9,660 nucleotides of DNA from an uncultured Clostridia bacterium (lineage in GTDB: Bacteria; Bacillota; Clostridia; Christensenellales; Borkfalkiaceae): contig CAMWLA010000043.1 of assembly GCA_947174975.1 (NCBI GenBank), positions 1 through 9,660 of the forward strand. The letters are read 5' to 3'. Shown one piece after another: positions 7,301 to 9,660 of this stretch. A model generated the notes under the pieces. That model did no database searches. It saw only the letters and a program-made list of their open reading frames with translations, and was not told the origin of the DNA. Both the position numbers and the translations under genes were made by a program. The first letter of the stretch is position 1; every line of letters starts with the position of its first letter.

Positions 7301-8158
7301 GTATAAGTCCCAACCGTCGTCAGAGTTACGGTAAGCGATACATCCGTCAAATACGTTGCCGTAGCCTACGGTAAGTTTTGCGGCAAAGCCGTCGGCATTT
7401 TCACCGAACGTTTCGTTATCGTAATTGTTGTGCGACGTACAGTTTTTTACGAGATTGTAACTGGGCCACTGGAAAATCGAGTTATAGTTATTGTACGATC
7501 TTCCGAGCTGTAAGCCTGTATCGCGGTTGTTGTAAAATTCACTGTACTCAACGGTATTATAGCTTCCGCCTATATACAAACCGTTGTCGCCCGCACCGCA
7601 GATATCAACGCCGTACCAATAAATATAGTCGGTATCGATTTCAACTCCGCGGTTAGTGCTGAGGAATCTCATTGCACTGAAATCGAGAACAGCCTGTGTT
7701 TCCGTACCCTTATAACCGCTTTGTTCTCTTTCAAGTGCGGCATTTACTATTCTAACGTATTGATTAAACGTACCTTTTACATCTTCCCTTAATATTTTAA
7801 TGAGGGTTGAAATTTTATACGTACCGGGTATAACATACAGGGTATCACCGGCTTGAAGCTTTGTATCCATAGTGCTCGAAAGAATGTCGAGTATATTGAA
7901 AGGATGCTCCATGGTGCCGTCGCCGTCTCTGGTACCATCGGGTGCGGTATAATAAACGTTACCCGTAACCGATTTAGTTTGACCTAACGCCGTATCTATT
8001 GTTACGGTTTTCTTAACGTTTGAAGAATTATCAACAGTGCTTACTTTATCGTTACGGTTAAAAACCGACATAATTCCGCCGATTGCCGTTGCCGATATTG
8101 CGAGAGCGGCTACTGCAGAAAATATTTTTTTGCTTGATTTAAATCTTTTCATCATCAT
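4328..8158 (-). CDS. Secreted multidomain PL9 pectate lyase
   Basis: This 1276-residue secreted protein starts with a basic stretch and hydrophobic segment (residues 4-33) forming a signal peptide, possibly cut after A-T-A, or an uncleaved anchor. Residues 66-430 are a right-handed parallel beta-helix opening with the typical VYYTAPDGT...GDTLYVIPGTY entry. Asp256 (ENADGF), Asp280, Asp281 and Asp284 (NSDDGWD) match the calcium site, and Lys351 (GNGFKLGG) matches the Bronsted base, of family 9 polysaccharide lyases such as Dickeya Pel9A; the first two Asp are 24 residues apart as in that enzyme. It should cleave polygalacturonate by Ca-dependent beta-elimination, though other PL9 substrates are possible. 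Residues 598-692 resemble the atrophied bacterial Ig domain, 695-813 look Ig-like, and 941-1215 form a second, GLUG-like solenoid (NLDFKG, FNGAGYTLSN, VGGLIGYV, LGGMLGY). No LPXTG, dockerin or S-layer anchor is seen. Three ATGs are in tandem; the third (8152) has the best Shine-Dalgarno spacing. Confidence 0.9.
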   Translation of the reverse strand: MMMKRFKSSKKIFSAVAALAISATAIGGIMSVFNRNDKVSTVDNSSNVKKTVTIDTALGQTKSVTGNVYYTAPDGTRDGDGTMEHPFNILDILSSTMDTKLQAGDTLYVIPGTYKISTLIKILREDVKGTFNQYVRIVNAALEREQSGYKGTETQAVLDFSAMRFLSTNRGVEIDTDYIYWYGVDICGAGDNGLYIGGSYNTVEYSEFYNNRDTGLQLGRSYNNYNSIFQWPSYNLVKNCTSHNNYDNETFGENADGFAAKLTVGYGNVFDGCIAYRNSDDGWDLYAKTDSGNIGTVIMYNCVAFENGYLEYTRDECNSLFPTYDETKAYHTGENSVNPYMTRDGDGNGFKLGGSIMNGDVYLYNCLSYNNRMHGVTDNSNPGYIKSTYVTSYNNSAMVDMDGNVANEKNFDEHSNIDMSRQTYSYNAINNVLSVRDSKIQSLDSDNYRGTVMNSLLDAINKTNVIQGVIEGDTINNKKQFTSQEKLIDVAEMFTKLPNDEGTLKGNGDSMVISNGEITSLKATRVHLTCRNAADHSINMGDILAKTADGEKLIASYLGEGVTCGSELNLTSWDKYTHFYQKDLINGDAASEDMAMVERAREALTLNCVEDAVYQDFDVPVEMLNADIKWTTNDTEFITVKDGADEIKVDSSGSKFAVIEIQRDPSEDKEVTLTATITHGDASVTQDYKLILKKGIPSVGEIFVEDADGTIVYDGGKYKCIVDQYRPYREPVVRVKNGLYYDSNDGTDSTKLLKESEYDVKTTYTYQLNANTHPVAIREFTPSVAGVFTITHSVSIKGSNEVANTMTYRIYVANAMGEVAFRNDESTVVANREGFAIAGEPSSATGILYAVSSPTQLTDLTVDNIKTYSGVKSYEFRDTDINFSFANANTASYNVYYALGNVNGDITSKLYSSKINKINIDTTKKFVTIAQGSTISSEEPSRTIYTLTKNLDFKGVSFVSSTTGFSGVFNGAGYTLSNMTTTNKGIFSKVTRGTIMNVKIDNLSIEAKEDKVGFVSESSGGDFYNIAFTNVNINSSNARAAALIGHVGDTSKSGCDLTISQVSIVNSDANHRIVGTQRVGGLIGYVQNYVHAIKIDNCYVVTDIEAATTGEGGGMVAAWEDKDGDTLTITQCYYSGQLKTDVAPGSSRLGGMLGYHKGGLGELTISNCISLATHHIQGELRDVSLKNASPILGNFSSSVRAKVSVTSCISLMEEYNTDYDVEVFTVEDLRTRDDYITGKYYLNLDTETRWTIVENDDPDSDDLYKAPYVTLNFLDV

Positions 8159-8159
8159 T

Positions 8160-8166
8160 ACCTCCC
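8160..8166 (-). promoter_or_regulatory. Lyase ribosome binding site that decides the start
   Basis: GGGAGGT on the minus strand lies in the 10 bp between the lipoprotein stop and the lyase ATG triplet. Spacing from the last G of GGAGG is 2, 5 and 8 bases to the ATGs at 8158, 8155 and 8152. Eight is close to the seven seen at nifJ, so 8152 is the likely true start and the protein begins MKRFKSSKK. The closeness to the stop codon suggests translational coupling. Confidence 0.75.
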
Positions 8167-8168
8167 TC

Positions 8169-9660
8169 TTAAGCCTTTACACCTTTATTTGCATTGTATT
8201 CTATATCGCTGAGGTTAACGTTCTTTGCCGATCTTGCATCGGGAACAACGTCTTGCATTACGATAGAATGAATTCTGGCAGATCTGTCATAGCCTTCTTT
8301 ATTGACTGCTGCAACGATCACATATCTACCGGGTTTAGTTATCGTAAACGTTAATTCCGCAGATACAGATCCGCTAACAATATACGTGTTGGACTTCGCC
8401 GGATCTTCCTTAGCGCTGCTTGCATTGAAAGTTGCTTCAATATATTTTTTACTGCTAACTTCCATCAAGCCGACGCTCGATTCATTCTTTCCGCTGTTAG
8501 AGCTGAATCCGATTGTAATCGTGCCGGTTCCGATAAACGTTACGTATAAAGCTTCTTTCTTTATTTCTATAACGTCTTCACCCGCACCCCATTCGGTTTT
8601 GTTTCTGTACTGTACAGTACCCGTACCTATTTCAAGGAAAGAGTTAACGCCCTTCAAATCACTCTGTGTGAGGTCAGTCTTATCACCGGGCATTTCAGAG
8701 TAATCTATAGCGCTGTAATCATAGACATAGTTTAACGTCTGACCGTAAGGCATCGTAATAGAATAAGTCACGTTAACTGACATAGTAACGTCCTCACCCT
8801 TAGCGTTATAGTCGGTATAAGATACTACCGTCGAAGCATTAGCGGCTATCGTACTGGTATTGATTGCAAAATCGCAAACATCAGACGAAATTTCTCTTGT
8901 TGCACCGGAAGTATAAGTTGCGGTAAACGTCCACGTCTTGGAAATAACGTCAATACCAGCGCCTTGAGTGAAAGTACCGCCTTTCAGTTCGAAGTTAGTC
9001 ATGGCATCATTTACGTAAACCAACACGAAACCTTTACGGGTGAAACCGGGTATAGTATCTGAAGCTTTTTCTGCCCAAATTGCATACGCACCGGCACCAA
9101 CCATAGCTTTACCGTCGGTCAATTCTACTTCTTCTTGACCATTGAAAAGCTTAGTAGTATATTCAGTAATCTCATCGCCCACAGTTCCGTCTTCATTGAT
9201 TTCCTTTACTACTATCTTAGTCGTATCAATTTCTACGGTTGTCTTTTCTGCCGTAAGCGTAAACGTATCTTCCGTACCTTCCGTCAACGTTACTTCAAGT
9301 CCGTCAAAATCGGGAAGTTTATTTACCGTAACGTTGTAAGAAGCGTCTTTGGTAACGTTTTCATAGGTACTGCTTACTTTAATAGCATAAGTTCCCGCTT
9401 GGGCTTTATTGAAAGCCGAGCTGTCAACCGTGTATTCATTTGTATTCAAAGTAACCGGATCTTCGGAATTTGAGAAAGTAGCCGTTACTACAATTCCCTC
9501 CGACGTAAACTCGTCACCGACAAAATATTCGGTTTTTGCCTTGGACGCGTCAACACTGATTGACTGCAACGTCACAGCAGTTTCGCCATCACCTTCATTG
9601 CCCTTATCCGTACCATCATCTTTGTTACCGCACGAATTACAACCCGCCAAAGGAATTGCA
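8169..9660 (-). CDS. Surface lipoprotein with Ig-like domains (5' partial)
   Basis: The frame is open to the right edge and reads A-I-P-L-A-G-C, a textbook lipobox, so the gene starts outside the window and the TTG at 9650 is a lipobox Leu codon, not a start. Numbering from the lipidated Cys as +1, a charged Gly/Asp/Lys linker (about 2-22) is followed by a clear Big_3-type Ig-like domain (about 25-107; LQSISVD, FVGDEF, AGTYAIKVSS, YNVTV). Two further beta-rich segments (about 112-212 and 213-297) look Ig-like; the second has the TATYTSGATREIS pattern. A C-terminal beta-sandwich (about 302-467) ends in ITKPGRYVIVAAVNKEG and resembles accessory domains of pectin-degrading enzymes; carbohydrate binding is an inference. 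No catalytic motif is visible. It sits 10 bp upstream of the PL9 lyase and is probably its co-expressed surface partner, tethered to the outer face of the membrane. About 490 residues are present; only the leader of the signal peptide appears to be missing. Confidence 0.85.
   Translation of the reverse strand, partial: AIPLAGCNSCGNKDDGTDKGNEGDGETAVTLQSISVDASKAKTEYFVGDEFTSEGIVVTATFSNSEDPVTLNTNEYTVDSSAFNKAQAGTYAIKVSSTYENVTKDASYNVTVNKLPDFDGLEVTLTEGTEDTFTLTAEKTTVEIDTTKIVVKEINEDGTVGDEITEYTTKLFNGQEEVELTDGKAMVGAGAYAIWAEKASDTIPGFTRKGFVLVYVNDAMTNFELKGGTFTQGAGIDVISKTWTFTATYTSGATREISSDVCDFAINTSTIAANASTVVSYTDYNAKGEDVTMSVNVTYSITMPYGQTLNYVYDYSAIDYSEMPGDKTDLTQSDLKGVNSFLEIGTGTVQYRNKTEWGAGEDVIEIKKEALYVTFIGTGTITIGFSSNSGKNESSVGLMEVSSKKYIEATFNASSAKEDPAKSNTYIVSGSVSAELTFTITKPGRYVIVAAVNKEGYDRSARIHSIVMQDVVPDARSAKNVNLSDIEYNANKGVKA

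Noticed and set aside
8302..8703. 133-codon plus-strand open frame opposite the lipoprotein
   Set aside because: It lies antisense inside a well-supported gene. Its Ser/Val/Ile/Pro-rich product shows no recognisable domain, and no promoter or Shine-Dalgarno was found.
9648..9650. TTG as start codon of the lipoprotein gene
   Set aside because: The open frame continues upstream to the window edge and the codon encodes the Leu of a L-A-G-C lipobox, so it is internal to the signal peptide.
4328..9660. CRISPR array, insertion sequence, phage or toxin-antitoxin content in the accessory part
   Set aside because: No direct repeats with spacers, transposase motifs, terminal inverted repeats or small paired genes were seen; the stretch is two long continuous coding regions.

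Overview
The window looks like a piece of the chromosome of a strictly anaerobic, fermentative bacterium, most likely an uncultured gut-type Firmicutes/Clostridia lineage. This is inferred from four things: a ferredoxin-linked pyruvate oxidoreductase, strong GGAGG ribosome binding sites, canonical TTGAC/TATAAT promoters in moderately AT-rich DNA, and a lipoprotein plus beta-helix pectinase pair built from bacterial Ig-like domains. No ribosomal or other phylogenetic marker is present, so the taxon is not fixed.

Layout: positions 1-157 are a probable divergent promoter region. A minus-strand promoter may drive a gene that leaves the left edge, and a near-perfect plus-strand promoter drives nifJ (158-3688), a complete pyruvate:ferredoxin oxidoreductase. 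A perfect 13-bp hairpin with a T-run follows nifJ and separates it from a convergent GNAT acetyltransferase gene (3760-4224, minus), which has its own promoter very close to its start codon. A second hairpin (about 4275-4301) ends the next minus-strand unit.

That unit contains a very large secreted pectate lyase of family PL9 (4328-8158). Its upstream partner is a lipoprotein (8169 to the right edge, 5' end missing). The two are 10 bp apart, and the lyase Shine-Dalgarno fills the gap, so they are almost certainly co-transcribed and probably translationally coupled.

The PL9 call is residue-level: the four calcium-site aspartates and the catalytic lysine known from the PL9 structure can be seen with the right local motifs. 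The lyase then continues for about 900 residues through a helix C-terminal part, Ig-like domains and a second, GLUG-like solenoid. The lipoprotein has one clear Ig-like (Big_3 type) domain, further beta-rich domains and a C-terminal beta-sandwich that may bind carbohydrate.

Functional picture (inference): the surface lipoprotein and the lyase act together outside the cell on pectin or another uronate polymer. Sugar catabolism would yield pyruvate, which NifJ oxidises to acetyl-CoA and reduced ferredoxin. The genomic link between nifJ and the pectinase pair is probably only neighbourhood, because terminators and opposite strands separate them. No mobile element, CRISPR array, tRNA or rRNA was seen.
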